Numbered from the stretch's first letter, positions 42,348 to 53,709 are shown. The stretch: 64,000 bases of DNA from Schizochytrium sp. TIO01 (GCA_004764695.1 SMSO01000032.1:4959483-5023482), one strand, 5' to 3'. Notes: a model not told the origin generated them from the sequence alone. Numbers and translations are program-made.

Positions 42348-42665
42348 ATGGCAACTCCAGTTACGTACACAATTGCAGGGTATCACTATTGCGGGTACTT
42401 TGAGTCTGCCAAGTCAGATGCGGAGGCGCTCAAGGCCAAGCACCCTGAGGTTTCTGTGGAGGTCATTGCGTACCCACGTTCTGAGTACAAGAGCTGGCTG
42501 CAGACAAAGCTTGAAGGCACTGGTATCAGGCACACAACCAGCCCAGCTGTTTGGAAGGGTACCCCTGAAGAAGGGACCTTCATTGGCGGGGCCTCTGAAT
42601 TTAGGGACTACATCAAGTCTGAGTACAAATCTGTGGAGGTTGGCAGCACTTGCTCCATCATGTAG
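42348..42665 (+). CDS. glutaredoxin-like protein with C-terminal CaaX box
   Basis: A 105-aa protein from ATG 42348 (context CATCATGG). The thioredoxin/glutaredoxin fold is visible: beta strand TYTIAG, single active-site cysteine C15 in YHYC-G-Y-F, helix 2, strand VSVEVIAYP, the cis-Pro loop T64-S65-P66-A67-V68, and FIGGASEF, matching the glutathione-binding FIGG loop. The active site is monothiol (C15 with Gly16 rather than a second Cys). The protein ends C102-S-I-M, a good farnesyltransferase CaaX signal (X = Met), so membrane anchoring by prenylation is predicted. Redox or glutathionylation activity at a membrane is inferred. It is convergent with the coiled-coil gene. Confidence 0.82.
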   Translation: MATPVTYTIAGYHYCGYFESAKSDAEALKAKHPEVSVEVIAYPRSEYKSWLQTKLEGTGIRHTTSPAVWKGTPEEGTFIGGASEFRDYIKSEYKSVEVGSTCSIM

Positions 42666-43083
42666 ACAGACCGAATATAGAAATTTCCTCCGAGGATGTG
42701 CATCCTGCATTTAGAACTCAGCAACACTTCTCCTGTTGAGTGTCTCTTGTGTTTTAAAACGAGACGGAGCAAAGGGATCTAAGCATCGCCTCACCTCTAC
42801 CATTTGTAGTCAATTCTAATCATAAATAGAAACCTATGTTTGATTTTACAGTTTCCTAACTGTGAAGAATATTCTCCCCCAATCAAGAAACAAATAAAGT
42901 TTCAGGTACTGCCAAAACAGCACATAGAAGACGCAGGGTTATATATATATATATATATAGTAAGCTATTGAAGAAAACGCCGGATCCTTTTTACTGCATC
43001 GAAGAAAATATATACCAGATGTTGGTCTTATGAAGTTTATGACTCTCCTTTTTTGCATGGGATCTGCGGGCAAGAAAGTGAGC
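42666..43083. other. intergenic region between convergent genes
   Basis: Shared 3' flank with a perfect (AT)n run of about 20 bp at 42940-42959. Nothing else seen. Confidence 0.65.
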
Positions 43084-44514
43084 TCATAAGTCTTTCTGGT
43101 TTACGAATGAAACCCGTGGATCTTGCCCTGGGGGAGCTGAGAATCGCCAGGCAAGTCGATAGAACTCTGCAAATCCGCGCAAATCTCTACTCGATACTGT
43201 TCCTGCAGCACAACGCACAATCTCCTGAACCTCTCGTGATGCAAGGCGCTCAATATCATGGCGTAATGGGTCGAACACAAGTTCACTTATTTGTTGACCT
43301 GGTACTGTTTGTCGGGCTTTAAAGGCACGCTTAGCAAGTCGGAGGAGTTCCTCTTCGAAGTGAATAATATGAATGTCGGTTTCGCTAAGCGCTGGTTCCG
43401 TTTCGAGGCGTGCCAGGCGGTCCGATCTTGCTTTAAGGGCCTCACAGCGCTCAAGTGCTAGATTGAATTGAACCCAAAGAGGGAAGACTATCTCTATGGC
43501 CTCTTGAGATTGGGCTCCCTCTGGCACAGCGACCATAGTCGCCCGAAGGCAGAGCTCCTGCAGCTTGTCAACAAGCAGTTTAGCCTCTGAACGTATCAAT
43601 CTGACTTCTTGATCACGAGCACATTTGTCACTTCCTCCGTGCCTTGGTTCCAAACGCTTAAGTTGAAACTGATCTTTGGCAAGAGCATGGCGCGCGCGTT
43701 TCATGAAAACCCTTTTTGCTTCTAGCAGCTTTCTGCGCTCCTCTGCCAGTTCGCGTCGTAACTTGCCATAATCTGGAGGTCGTTCCACAGGTGTGAATGT
43801 CTGATCAAAGACTACGGGCGTAGTTGACGCTGTACCTTCGTTCTTGGCAAGTGCTTTTGGTGATGGTTTTTTTGATGTTGCTTTCACTTTGCTTTCAGCG
43901 GCTGCAGGGCTTTCAGGTTTCGTAGAGTTTGTCATTCCTGATGCAGTCGCTGCTCTCCCAGGTCTTCTCAGAGGCCTTGTGCGAGGCACAGCCGTAGATT
44001 TGACTGGACCTGTACCTGAGGCTGGTGCTGATGCCGTTCTCTTCTCAGAACTCGGCTCCTTGGCGCCTTCTTTAGTACGTCCTTTATTTCTCTGTAACAC
44101 CCCATTCTGCTGCGGGGACTTCCCGTGTTGTTGTTGTCGTTGCGCCTGCTGTTGATGATGTTGTTGTTGCTCTTGCAAATTTTGTTCTGTCTGTGAGGTC
44201 TCTACATTTCCTGTTCTGAGTCTTTCAGCTTCACGAAGGATCTTTTCGGTTTCGGCCTCCTCACGACGTCTGCACTCACGTTCCACGAGCGCTTCTTCGC
44301 GAGCTCTTATTCTCGATGCAGCAGCACGGGCCTCTGCAGTTCTTTCGTACTGGGCACACACCTCCGCGAGCATTTTTGTCTCATTTTCTACAGCCCCGAC
44401 GATATTTTCAAGGCCTTTGAGGCCGTTCTCGAGGTGGTTTTCATGCTCTTGGCTATGATGATGAAAACTTTGCTTTTGACGGCTCCTCTCAGTGCCTTCG
44501 TTCGTCGCATACAT
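43084..44514 (-). CDS. coiled-coil protein of unknown function
   Basis: A 476-aa protein from ATG 44514 (MYATNEGTER...); the frame runs further upstream only to a TTG. Residues about 25-115 are a long charged coiled coil (NGLKGLENIVGAVENETKML..., then RIRAREEALVERECRRR). A Gln/His run follows (about 120-140), then ~110 residues of Lys/Ser/Ala/Pro-rich disordered sequence. A helical C-terminal half (about 250-460) begins YGKLRRELAEERRKLLEAKR. No domain is recognised. Codon use is even across the gene and it looks intact. A cytoskeletal or centrosomal role would be only a guess. It shares a 739-bp divergent promoter region with ATP12. Confidence 0.7.
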   Translation of the reverse strand: MYATNEGTERSRQKQSFHHHSQEHENHLENGLKGLENIVGAVENETKMLAEVCAQYERTAEARAAASRIRAREEALVERECRRREEAETEKILREAERLRTGNVETSQTEQNLQEQQQHHQQQAQRQQQHGKSPQQNGVLQRNKGRTKEGAKEPSSEKRTASAPASGTGPVKSTAVPRTRPLRRPGRAATASGMTNSTKPESPAAAESKVKATSKKPSPKALAKNEGTASTTPVVFDQTFTPVERPPDYGKLRRELAEERRKLLEAKRVFMKRARHALAKDQFQLKRLEPRHGGSDKCARDQEVRLIRSEAKLLVDKLQELCLRATMVAVPEGAQSQEAIEIVFPLWVQFNLALERCEALKARSDRLARLETEPALSETDIHIIHFEEELLRLAKRAFKARQTVPGQQISELVFDPLRHDIERLASREVQEIVRCAAGTVSSRDLRGFAEFYRLAWRFSAPPGQDPRVSFVNQKDL

Positions 44515-45253
44515 CTCTGCGGTTCGAAAAGTATACTGCTTAGTTATGGGGAAGTGGGCGCGACGCAGCAAGAGAGTTAGGAGATCTAAGACCACGTCAG
44601 GTTTCTTTTTGTCTTTCAAGGCAACTGCAGTTCACGCCAACTCATTCTGCGTTATATTCACCACGCTGAGAATCCAGAGATTTGCAGTAGCTTCAGCGTC
44701 GCTGTTAAGAGTACCTTTCTCGCAGATAAGACTTTCTTCAGGGTTTGCACTCTGGCGAGGCTCGTTAGTTTTTGATCTCTATCAACGTGTCAATCACTCA
44801 CTAGCAAAAGCTGCTTTTAAAAAAAAACTGTTTGTTGTTCTGAAGATCGATCATTCCAGCTTTTCTGCTCCTTGCTGAGATTCTTATTTTGTTGTTTATG
44901 CTCAGCTCTTTGTCACTTCCGAGATGTATCACTGAGCTTGTTATACGTTTAGTTCTTCGTGAGTGTACTTTTGCTTTCTTCTCTAACAGTTTGCTGTGTT
45001 TCGTTTGTAAAGTCTTTCTTGCTTTACTTTGGAATATTGTATTCCTCTGGATTGCATTTCTTTTCAATTGAATCTCTGCATTTCTTAACTTTACATTCTT
45101 TGCTCTGTTCCAGCAAGCACCAAATCCAGTAGCCCTGCAAGGGTCACACTCTCTTCTCTCTGCGTGTCCTCTCTCCTCTCCTTCTCGTCTGTGTGTTCTT
45201 TGCCCTTGTGCTTCCTTCCGTGCTTTGCTGGTTTTTCCTTCTCCTCTTTCATC
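44515..45253. other. divergent promoter region, coiled-coil gene and ATP12
   Basis: T-rich on the + strand towards ATP12, with a CT-rich stretch (about 45149-45200), probably the ATP12 promoter and leader. A frame continues ATP12 upstream to a GTG at 45164, but no ATG precedes 45254. Confidence 0.55.
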
Positions 45254-46147
45254 ATGTTTCCCTCCATCTTGCGTGGCTCTCGCTTCTCTCAAATCTCGTC
45301 ATCCTCACTTCTTCCGTCTCCTCTGCGGCTTTCTTCGATTCCGTCCTTTGCGCAGGCTCTTTCCAGCTCTGCTTCTGATGCTGCAAGCTCTGCCGCCACT
45401 TCCTACCGCGGTCGCAAGCGTTTCTACAAGAAGGCAGTGGCTTCTGTTGACCCTGAGGATCCCTCCAAAAACTACGTGGAGCTCGACGGCCGTCGTCTTC
45501 GTACCCCGCACCGTCACATTCTTGAGCTCCCCACAGAGGCCCTTGCCCATGGCATCGCTCACGAGTGGGACCTTCAAAAGACTGAGATCCAGCCCACTGC
45601 TATGCCGCTCATGACCATGGCCTGCACTGCGATCGATACCACGGAGTCCCGCCGTCCGATCATTGTCGAGGAGCTGCTTCGCTTTCTCAGCACTGACACT
45701 GTGCTCTTTCCTGGTGATCCTGAGGAGGCTGAGGCCGCTCTTCTGGACCTTCAGGAGGATATGTGGTCCCCGCTTGTAGAGTGGATGGAGGAACGCTTCG
45801 GCAAGGTCAATGTGTGCCAACACCTTAAGATTCCGCCGCACCCGAAGGAGACCGTCGCGAATGTTGAGGCGTACTTGCAGAACCTTGACCCTTGGACTCT
45901 GACTGCGATTGAGAACCTCACCTCGGGCTGCAAATCTATTATTATCCCGCTTGCGCTGCAGCACGGCAAGATTGATGCTAGGACAGCAATTAAGGCCTCG
46001 CGTGTTGAGGAGGAGCACCAGCTTAATGCGTGGGGTCTCGTTGAGGGAGGTCACGATGTTGATCGCGCACACACTGTTGCACAAGTCGCCGCAGGAGCTG
46101 TATTTTTGCGTCTGTGCCATGCGGATCCCAACAAGGTGGTCGCGTGA
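45254..46147 (+). CDS. ATP12: ATP12, mitochondrial F1-ATPase assembly chaperone
   Basis: A 297-aa protein in one exon from ATG 45254. The first ~45 residues are Ser/Arg/Leu-rich with no acidic residues, a typical mitochondrial targeting peptide. The body matches the ATP12 family: RFYKKAV near the mature start, LDGRRLRTP, LAHGIAHEWDLQ, MPLMTMACTAID, LRFLSTDTVLF, the C-terminal WTLTAIENLTSGCKS, and the EEEHQLNAWGLVEGGHD segment. ATP12 binds the F1 alpha subunit in the matrix and keeps it soluble until the alpha3beta3 hexamer forms. Length is normal for the family. Its high GC at third positions suggests stronger expression than many neighbours and keeps antisense frames open. Convergent with the H+-pyrophosphatase gene. 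Confidence 0.95.
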   Translation: MFPSILRGSRFSQISSSSLLPSPLRLSSIPSFAQALSSSASDAASSAATSYRGRKRFYKKAVASVDPEDPSKNYVELDGRRLRTPHRHILELPTEALAHGIAHEWDLQKTEIQPTAMPLMTMACTAIDTTESRRPIIVEELLRFLSTDTVLFPGDPEEAEAALLDLQEDMWSPLVEWMEERFGKVNVCQHLKIPPHPKETVANVEAYLQNLDPWTLTAIENLTSGCKSIIIPLALQHGKIDARTAIKASRVEEEHQLNAWGLVEGGHDVDRAHTVAQVAAGAVFLRLCHADPNKVVA

Positions 46148-47094
46148 ACCTTCAGCGGGCTCTAGGTTTTTTAATGCTACGATATCGTTCTCAAACTAGC
46201 TCACTTCGTTATTAGCTTTTGCGTTGATTGTCCTCGAGACTTCGCTTAGGCCTAAAATTGTCTTTGGGGATGGGGTTTGCCGTAGTTATACACGCGACAC
46301 TGAGCCGAGAGATATCTAAAAGCAAAAATAGAGTGCTACCTTCATTCTTGTCTTTACGGGAGAATTCGAAGAAGCGCTTTCGACCAAAATATATCAATAC
46401 AACTTTTAAAAACTGCAAAACCCTATCTGATTTGACTTTATACATATATCCTTGTACCTTGAAACTTTTCAGTCGAGCCTATTATTTTGCTTGTCAGAAA
46501 GAAAACAAAATACCTAGATAGTGACAAAATTAGTGCGCAGTTTCTAATGGACTCGAAGATCTCTATCTTACTCTCTAGTTTCATACGGCTTTTTTTTTTT
46601 TTTTACAATGTGGTCAAGAAAGGGTTAATGTTTCTCCTTTTGTGTTGGATCTTGCGACTTTCGACAATGAGTTACAACATTGACGTAATAACTTAAAAAA
46701 AACCTCGAACACCATGTTTTAGTGATCTGTGCAGCTCTTTCTCCTTAGACGCGGCGGCGTTGGATGAGCCGTGAGAAGAGACCAAGATGACTGAAGCCAA
46801 CCAACACCGATAGCCAAGGGATTTCCCTGTTATATCTCTGCTGCAAGAAGAATGAAAGATAAAGAGGCTAAAACAAGATTTGTACCCAGGTGTACATGTA
46901 CGAATAACAAGGACTCTCACTAGCCAAGGGGTACTCGTTGACTTGGTTACACATTTGCGTTAAAACAACAACCCGTATGGATAACAAGGAAAAAGTATGC
47001 ATGTATGCAAAGCCGTCAAATGGTCATATGCCTGTTATTACCTAAGGTAAGGGGTAAAAAAAAAGGGTGGTATGGTTGATGTTGCAGAAGTCGT
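46148..47094. other. intergenic region between convergent genes
   Basis: AT-rich shared 3' flank of ATP12 and the H+-pyrophosphatase gene. It includes a T15-type run near 46593 and an A9 run near 47056. Small frames present show no domain. Confidence 0.6.
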
Positions 47095-49359
47095 TTATGC
47101 AAGGTTCTGCTTCCAGTTGATGAGACCGTTGCCGTTGTTGACAATGCTGAAGAAGTCGGCAAAGACGACGGAGAGAATAGCCATGAGCTTCATGACAATG
47201 TTGAGGGCAGGGCCAGAGGTATCCTTGAGAGGATCACCGACGGTGTCGCCGACAACGGCGGCCTTGTGGATCTCAGAGTTCTTACCCATCTGGACGCCGT
47301 CAACGTAGACGCATCCCTTCTCGACGTACTTCTTGGCGTTATCCCAAGCACCACCAGTGTTGGAGGCAGAGATGGCCATCTGGACGGCGGAAGAGATGGA
47401 GCCAGCAAGAAGACCAGCAACGGCGGCGGTACCAAAGAGAACACCGGTGATGAGCGGGGTGCTCATGACAAGAACACCAGGGAGGATCATCTCGCGGAGG
47501 GAGGCGTTGGTGGAGATCTCAATGCAGCGAGCGTGGTCGGGCGGGCTGTGGCCGGGCTCACCAGTGAGGAGACCCGGGATGGTGTCGAACTGACGCTTGA
47601 CCTCCTTGACCATCTCGTTGGCGGCGACACCGACGGACTTCATGGTCATGGCAGTGAACCAGTACGGGATGAGAGCACCGACAAGGAGAGCAGCAAAAAT
47701 GACAGGGGAGAGGATAGAGACGTCAGACTGGGTGAGACCAGAGCGCTTGGTGAAGGCACCAAAGAGGGCAAGACCAACGAGGCAGGCACTGCCAATGGCA
47801 AAGCCCTTTCCGATAGCAGCGGTGGTGTTACCAGCAGCGTCAAGAGCATCAGTGACGTCACGGACCTCCTCAGGGAGACCAGTCATCTCGGCAATGCCAC
47901 CAGCGTTATCACAGATAGGTCCGTAGACATCAATAGTGAGGCCAGTGGCGAGAGTGCCGAGCATACCGAGGGCAGCAAGAGAAACGCCGAACATGTCGAG
48001 GAGGGTGAAGGAGAAGTACACCACGAATGCGAGGAGGAAGACAGGGATGATGGCACTCTTGTATCCAAGGGCAAGACCGTAGATGATGTTGGTGGCAGCA
48101 CCGGTCTCACAGGACTGGGCAACCTCGCGAGTGGGCTGGTAAGAGTGGCTGGTGTAGAACTCAGTGATGAAACCGATGAGGCATCCGGCCCAGAGACCAG
48201 CCCAGATGCAGGCGCAGGCGTAGAACCAGTGACCCTCGAGGTGGCCACCGTAGACACTGTCAATGTAGAAGTTGGCGGGGAGGGCAAGGTAGGCGACGGG
48301 GAGGACAGCCACGGTAGTGAGAAGGGTGGAGACACCGATCTGAACCTTGAGGACCTTCTCGACGTCAGACTCCTGGCGCACGGGGGAGAGGTTGGTGGCA
48401 ACGAAGGAGGTCAAGAGGCACATGAGGAGACCGACGGCGGAGATCATGATGGGGAACATGATAGCAGTCCAGCCGCCAGCGCGGAGGCCAGGGGAGGAGG
48501 AGGCGACGATAAGGGCAGCGCAGGAAGCCTCAGCAAAGGAGCCGAAGAGATCAGAGCCCATACCGGCAACATCACCAACGTTGTCACCGACGTTGTCAGC
48601 AATGGTGGCGGGGTTACGGGGGTCGTCCTCGGGGATGCCGCTCACGACCTTGCCGGCAAGATCGGCACCAACATCAGCAGCCTTGGTGTAGATACCACCA
48701 CCGACACGGCCGAAGAGAGCAATGGAGCTGCCACCGAGACCGAAGCCGGCAACACACTCGAAGAGAGCCTTGTAAGTGGTCTCGTCATCAAAGTGGTAGA
48801 CCTGGTTGTAAGCCATGATGAGCACGTAGAGAACAACAAGGCCGAGACCGCAGAGAGCAAAGCCCATAACACCACCAGCGCGGAAGGCAGTGTTGAAGGA
48901 TCCAGTCCAGGGGTTAGCGGGGTCCATAGCCATGACGGTGGTACGGGCGTTACTGAAAACGGCGACCTTCATGCCGAGGTATCCGCTGGCAATAGAGGTG
49001 AGAGCACCAACGACGAAGGCGAGGGCAGTGAGGGCACCCTGCTCCCACTTCCAGGCATCACCAACGTAGGAGGTGAGGACGAGCACAAGGGAACCGAACA
49101 TTACGACAAAGATAAGGCAGATCTTGTACTCAGCAAAGAGGAAGCTGTCAGCACCCTCGCGGATAGCGTTGTAGATCTCGAGCATGCGGGCCGAGGCGTC
49201 GCCATCGGCAAGCAGGCGGAAGGAGTTGTCCGAAGAGCTGGAGTCATCGAGCTGAACATTTGCCACGATGCGGAACTGCAGGTAGGCAAAGATGATACCG
49301 ACAACACCGGCACCCAAAATAAGGATGGAGGTGGCGACGTCCACCTCACCGGTAGACAT
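47095..49359 (-). CDS. AVP1: vacuolar-type H+-translocating pyrophosphatase, K+-dependent class
   Basis: A 754-aa intronless membrane protein, close to the ~760-770 aa of plant type I enzymes, with about 16 transmembrane segments. The catalytic signature D229-VGADLAGKV and the acidic PEDDPRNPATIADNVGDNVG region, which bind Mg-PPi, are intact. The second acidic region (IADNAGG equivalent, DNAGGIAEM) and GGAWDNAKKYVE are present too. GNTTA514A515IGKG has Ala where K+-independent enzymes have Lys, so a K+-stimulated type I pump is predicted. It hydrolyses cytosolic pyrophosphate to acidify vacuoles or acidocalcisome-like organelles. Very strong codon bias (C/G third positions) suggests high expression. 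A side effect is a 709-codon open frame on the opposite strand, which is not a gene. Confidence 0.97.
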   Translation of the reverse strand: MSTGEVDVATSILILGAGVVGIIFAYLQFRIVANVQLDDSSSSDNSFRLLADGDASARMLEIYNAIREGADSFLFAEYKICLIFVVMFGSLVLVLTSYVGDAWKWEQGALTALAFVVGALTSIASGYLGMKVAVFSNARTTVMAMDPANPWTGSFNTAFRAGGVMGFALCGLGLVVLYVLIMAYNQVYHFDDETTYKALFECVAGFGLGGSSIALFGRVGGGIYTKAADVGADLAGKVVSGIPEDDPRNPATIADNVGDNVGDVAGMGSDLFGSFAEASCAALIVASSSPGLRAGGWTAIMFPIMISAVGLLMCLLTSFVATNLSPVRQESDVEKVLKVQIGVSTLLTTVAVLPVAYLALPANFYIDSVYGGHLEGHWFYACACIWAGLWAGCLIGFITEFYTSHSYQPTREVAQSCETGAATNIIYGLALGYKSAIIPVFLLAFVVYFSFTLLDMFGVSLAALGMLGTLATGLTIDVYGPICDNAGGIAEMTGLPEEVRDVTDALDAAGNTTAAIGKGFAIGSACLVGLALFGAFTKRSGLTQSDVSILSPVIFAALLVGALIPYWFTAMTMKSVGVAANEMVKEVKRQFDTIPGLLTGEPGHSPPDHARCIEISTNASLREMILPGVLVMSTPLITGVLFGTAAVAGLLAGSISSAVQMAISASNTGGAWDNAKKYVEKGCVYVDGVQMGKNSEIHKAAVVGDTVGDPLKDTSGPALNIVMKLMAILSVVFADFFSIVNNGNGLINWKQNLA

Positions 49360-51070
49360 GGTTGCGAATTACCGAAAAGGTACAATTCAATCTAAAGTTT
49401 GCAATTGAAAGAAAACAAGAAGTAAACGTGTCCATATATAGCCAACAAGCAAGCAGAGCAGCCGAAAGTTATATTGTAATTCACACGTGCGCGCATAGAT
49501 GTCCCAATGAAACAAAGTTAGTCAATCCTGTTACAATACTCTGGTCCCACCATAAAATCAAATTTATCTAGGGTAGGAATTCTTGTTTTTCTTCGAAGCC
49601 GCAGCACATTCTCCCATTCATTGCTTTGCAGAGCCTCACTCTCCCACAACTATTCTCACTCAGCTAGGTCACAGCTAGGATGGCTTCTGTCATCAGCAGC
49701 AGCATTGCGCAGACGGTCGTGCTTTTTTCTGAAGGATTGTAGAATACAGAAAGGAAGAAGACCGATCTCGACTTAACATATCGCCTTTTAGAAAATAAAA
49801 GAAGAGCAAAGAATGAAAGAAAGAAAAAAGATTCTCTATCCTTTCTCACTCTCCATTTCAACGATGTTGCTGCACCAATGATCTCTGCCAGGACCCGCAA
49901 AACTAAACCAAGGCGGACACTTGGCTCGGTAGAGCTCCACAAGTAAAGCCACCGCGCCATGCGAGATACACGTGTTGTTTCTTTCTTCAACGAAGCGACG
50001 ACTCTCTTTCCAGCCACAGCAGCAGTGAAACTAAAAAAACATAAAAAAGAGAGGCAAAGAAAGGATCATCTCGAGCTTCGCTGGATCCATCCATCACGAG
50101 CCCATCGTCGTGAGGTAGAGGCGTTGCGCGGCTCGCGGGAGCTGTGAGGAACTGTTTTAGTGAGTCGGGGAAATGAGCGAGGCTCGCGCGGGAGGCGGCG
50201 ACGGCCGACAGCGGCGCCACGTACCGAGCGGGCGGAGAGGGGTCTCTCCAAATCGATCTGCTAGGCTGAGACTCTTGAAAAAAGATACGGCCGAGGCCCA
50301 CTGTACCTTCGTCCTCACACGCCCACTATGGGCTCTTGAGGGGACTATATCTCAAATCCTCCAGTGTGCACAGAGGTAAACAAGTGTGCGTCCTCTCTGC
50401 GCATATCACAGTGGCGGAGTTCCTTCCCTCCTCTCGGCGAAACATTGGAGCCTTGAGTATTAAAAATGGCACGAGAGGGAGCTTTGTAAGGAACGTTTTT
50501 GCGTGAGGAATTCGTGGCCGAGAGCGTGGATTCCTTCCTTTTTGTTTCTTTCCCCCTCTTTCCCGTATTTCGTTTGCACCAAACAAAACACGCTTTCTTC
50601 CTCCTCCGCCCCTCTTCTTCCTTTTCCCTCTTTCTCCTTTTCTCTACTTCTTCTTTCCCTATTCCCGACTTCTTCGCGCCGCCACAAGTGAATCTTTCGC
50701 CCCCACTACAGTAGGCTATTCCCTATGGCCCATAGTGCCCCTGCGCCACAAGTAGAGAATCCGGAGCCACTGCAGCGCCACAAGCCCAAACCAGCGCCAG
50801 AACTCGCTTCTCTCGTGTCCATTCAGTGCGTGGCAGACGTCCCGCTGTCCTCCGTGCTTGTCCTGACCGTTGCTTTCCCTATCTGCATCCCTTCTGCTGC
50901 CCCGGCTTCGAGGTCATCGGAGCCCTTTGCGCAGCCTCAGGTTCGCGCTTGTCGCTTCTTTGCAAGCAAAAAGATTGATTTTTCTATTCATTCATTCATT
51001 CATTCCTCATTCTTTTTTACTTCAAACCAACGAAGCTTTTTATGGGTCCTTACACCAAAGTCAACAATTA

Positions 51071-51251
51071 CAAACAAACAAACAAACAAACAAACAAACA
51101 AACAAACAAACAAACAAACAAACAAACAAACAAACAAACAAACAAACAAACAAACAAACAAACAAACAAACAAACAAACAAACAAACAAACAAACAAACA
51201 AACAAACAAACAAACAAACAAACAAACAAACAAACAAACAAACAAACAAAA
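51071..51251. repeat. (CAAA)n microsatellite
   Basis: About 45 essentially perfect copies of CAAA over 181 bp, the longest array in the window. It is the complementary motif to the array at 613-739. Open frames through it encode NKQT-type repeats and are artefacts. Confidence 0.98.
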
Positions 51252-51290
51252 AGAAAGAGAGAAAGAGAGGGAGAAAGAGAGAAAGAGAGC
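51252..51290. repeat. (GAAA/GAGA) purine run
   Basis: Imperfect GAAAGAGA units directly following the CAAA array. Confidence 0.85.
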
Positions 51291-51642
51291 ACTTACGCGC
51301 TGCAATTATAATTACAACCATAGTCCAACATAAGAGTAGAACTCAGATCGATCTATAATGATTGATTTCATTCATTCTTCTCTTCTTCCTGCATATCTAT
51401 GCTTTGTCGAAGGCAAAAAACAAAACCAATTCATGAATATTCATGAATATTCATTCATTCATTCACTCATCCATCGATACGACGGCCGGCGGAGGGCCCT
51501 GAGCGAGGGCGCTGGCGGCTTCCGAGAGCACGCTCTGGCACGCTTCGAGCTAGCCGGCTCGCGCAAGCAAGGCGTCCCAGCAGCGGCGAGGGCGTTGGTC
51601 TTCCTTGCTCTTGGAACCGCGCTTCGTCCAAAGAATCTGAAC

Positions 51643-51671
51643 AAACAATCAATCAATCAATCAATCAATCA
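51643..51671. repeat. (CAAT)n microsatellite
   Basis: Six or seven copies of CAAT/AATC. Confidence 0.9.
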
Positions 51672-51859
51672 CCTGCCTCGCCCTGCTACCAGTATTCGAT
51701 ACCCACTGCTAGTGCGCAATCAATGCATTTTCAATTTGTTATTTATCTTTAATTTTATTTTTAAACTAATTAGCTTAAAAGTTAACTTATTTGTAAAGCT
51801 AATTCATTTTAAAAGCTAATTTTTGTTTCAGCTGCTAAGTCCTGAAGATCAATAAAATC

Positions 51860-51860
<1 letters not shown>

Positions 51861-51946
<86 letters not shown>
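51861..51946. repeat. (GAAA)n microsatellite
   Basis: About 21 perfect GAAA copies, a pure purine tract. Confidence 0.97.
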
Positions 51947-52552
51947 GTCAAAGTCAAAGAATCTGAACGGAGCCTTTCAAGAACGAGCGATGAACGTCGA
52001 ATCTTACTGACTTTGGCTCAGAGAGAGAGAGAGCGCTCCGCTGTCGCGAAGGGACCCGAGCTCGCAGGCGATTTAGGTCTACGTCTGCAGAGAGTTCGTG
52101 CGTGCGGTAATCTTCGAAGGTAACTTCTTTTCTTCTTTCTTTCTTTCTTCCTCGCAATAGCAGCAGTACCGCGACTTTCATTCTCACCTTAACTGCTTTA
52201 GATATTTCTTTTTCAGATGAAAACAAACGAACCGTGACACAGAGCCTCTGTCTTCCAGATTGTCAATCAATGCAAAAAGTTGGCGTGACTGCCCTTCGCA
52301 GGAACCGCGAGGCCGGCCCTGCGCCAGAGAAGCTGCTTCGGGTAGACTTGCGTCTCAGGAGAATAGCCGTTGCCAGCCTCAGCAGCAGCCAGGTCGGTCT
52401 CGAGGAGGAGAACTCAGCTTGTTGGACGATCTTCTTCATAACTTTTTAACCGACGATAGTAATTAACCTTTTAAAATCTCAGGCTCTGCTTTTCGAATAG
52501 AGTCTGATAATATGATTCTCCGAGAGCAGCGCAAAATGATTCTATCTAACCT

Positions 52553-52625
52553 TTAATTTAATTTAATTTAATTTAATTTTAATTAATTAAATAATTAAAT
52601 AATAAATAAATAAATAAATAAAAAT
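52553..52625. repeat. AT-only repeat (TTTAA / AATA)
   Basis: TTTAA pentamers pass through AATT units into AATA tetramers. Confidence 0.88.
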
Positions 52626-53662
52626 GTTGCTCAACGATATCGATATATATCGATGACGATGACAATGACGAAGACGAAACCGCCTTGAGATCCGTGCGGG
52701 CGAAGGGAGCGACGGCGAAAGACCTCAGGCACGCCCCTATCCGCGTCTTCCGCAGCTCCGCGAGCTTGCTCCGTGAAGTCGTCGAGCTCGCTAGCTCGCT
52801 ATAGGCAGCCACAGGAGAGGAAAACACGGAGAACCGGCGATCAAAATCTCGTCAGGTCACCCACAGAAATCTTGGATGAAAAGGAGGGCCAAGAATGCAT
52901 GACGATGCATTGCGGATCATCGGCGAATGACGAATCTGGCCACTGCCACAGACAGGGATGGATGCGATATGAATTCACAAGAGACCTGCCTCGCAAAGGA
53001 ACACAAGACCTGCACTTTGAACAACCGTCGCAGCGAGCCTCGAAAGTCGAGCTTATCAGATCCATCCCAAACGGGTGGAAATGGCCGCCATGGCCATGAT
53101 GCATATCTTCTTCACAGACGGCGATCGCCATGAACCAGCTTTGCAAAGTTGGCGATGGAGTTCTGATTTCAAGATCCCCGGCTTCGAAGAATCAACTCGA
53201 ATTCGCGCCAACGGCGAGACTGCTTTATTTCAGGAGCCCATCTTGACGATCGTGACAGCGGCAATCAAAGATCGGGTCGACGCGAGGAATGATGCAAGTT
53301 AACCCGTGGTCTTCGCGTGCGTAAATCCTGAAACGTGCAAGTTAGCTCCTGCCGTTCATAAGTGAATATGTGAATGAATTGATTAGGGAATGAATGAATG
53401 GTATCTTGAAAAGCCGTGTCAAATCATCGCGGGATCAAGCGGACACGATTGTTTCTCCGCCGTGGCAGCGATCCACGATCTATGTATGATTGGTTCATGA
53501 ACACCAAAGAGCGATGAGAACTTGAGAAGATCTCAGCGGAGAAGAGCTCTGAGCGAAGAACGATAGAGACCTAAATGCTCCTGGACACCTTTGCAAATTC
53601 GAAGGTGTCCATTCAATCGATCAATTCTTTAGGGTTGGAGAACGCTTTCGAGTTGCAGTTGC

Positions 53663-53709
53663 AACAGAGCACAGCAGAACAGAGCACAGCAGAACAGAGC
53701 ACAGCAAAG
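53663..53709. repeat. 15-bp tandem repeat
   Basis: Three copies of AGAGCACAGCAGAAC, the last slightly truncated. Confidence 0.9.

Noticed and set aside
45305-46120. 271-codon minus frame opposite ATP12
   Set aside because: Antisense shadow from codon bias; ATP12 is clear on the + strand.
47266-49395. 709-codon open frame on the + strand opposite the H+-pyrophosphatase gene
   Set aside because: Its product is a low-complexity Gly/Asp/Glu/Thr/Ser string created by the strong C/G third-position bias of the real gene on the minus strand; no domain.
50725-51333. ATG-led 202-codon frame running into Asn-Lys-Gln-Thr repeats
   Set aside because: Two thirds is the CAAA microsatellite; the first 85 codons have no recognisable domain and lie in a GC-rich patch open on both strands.
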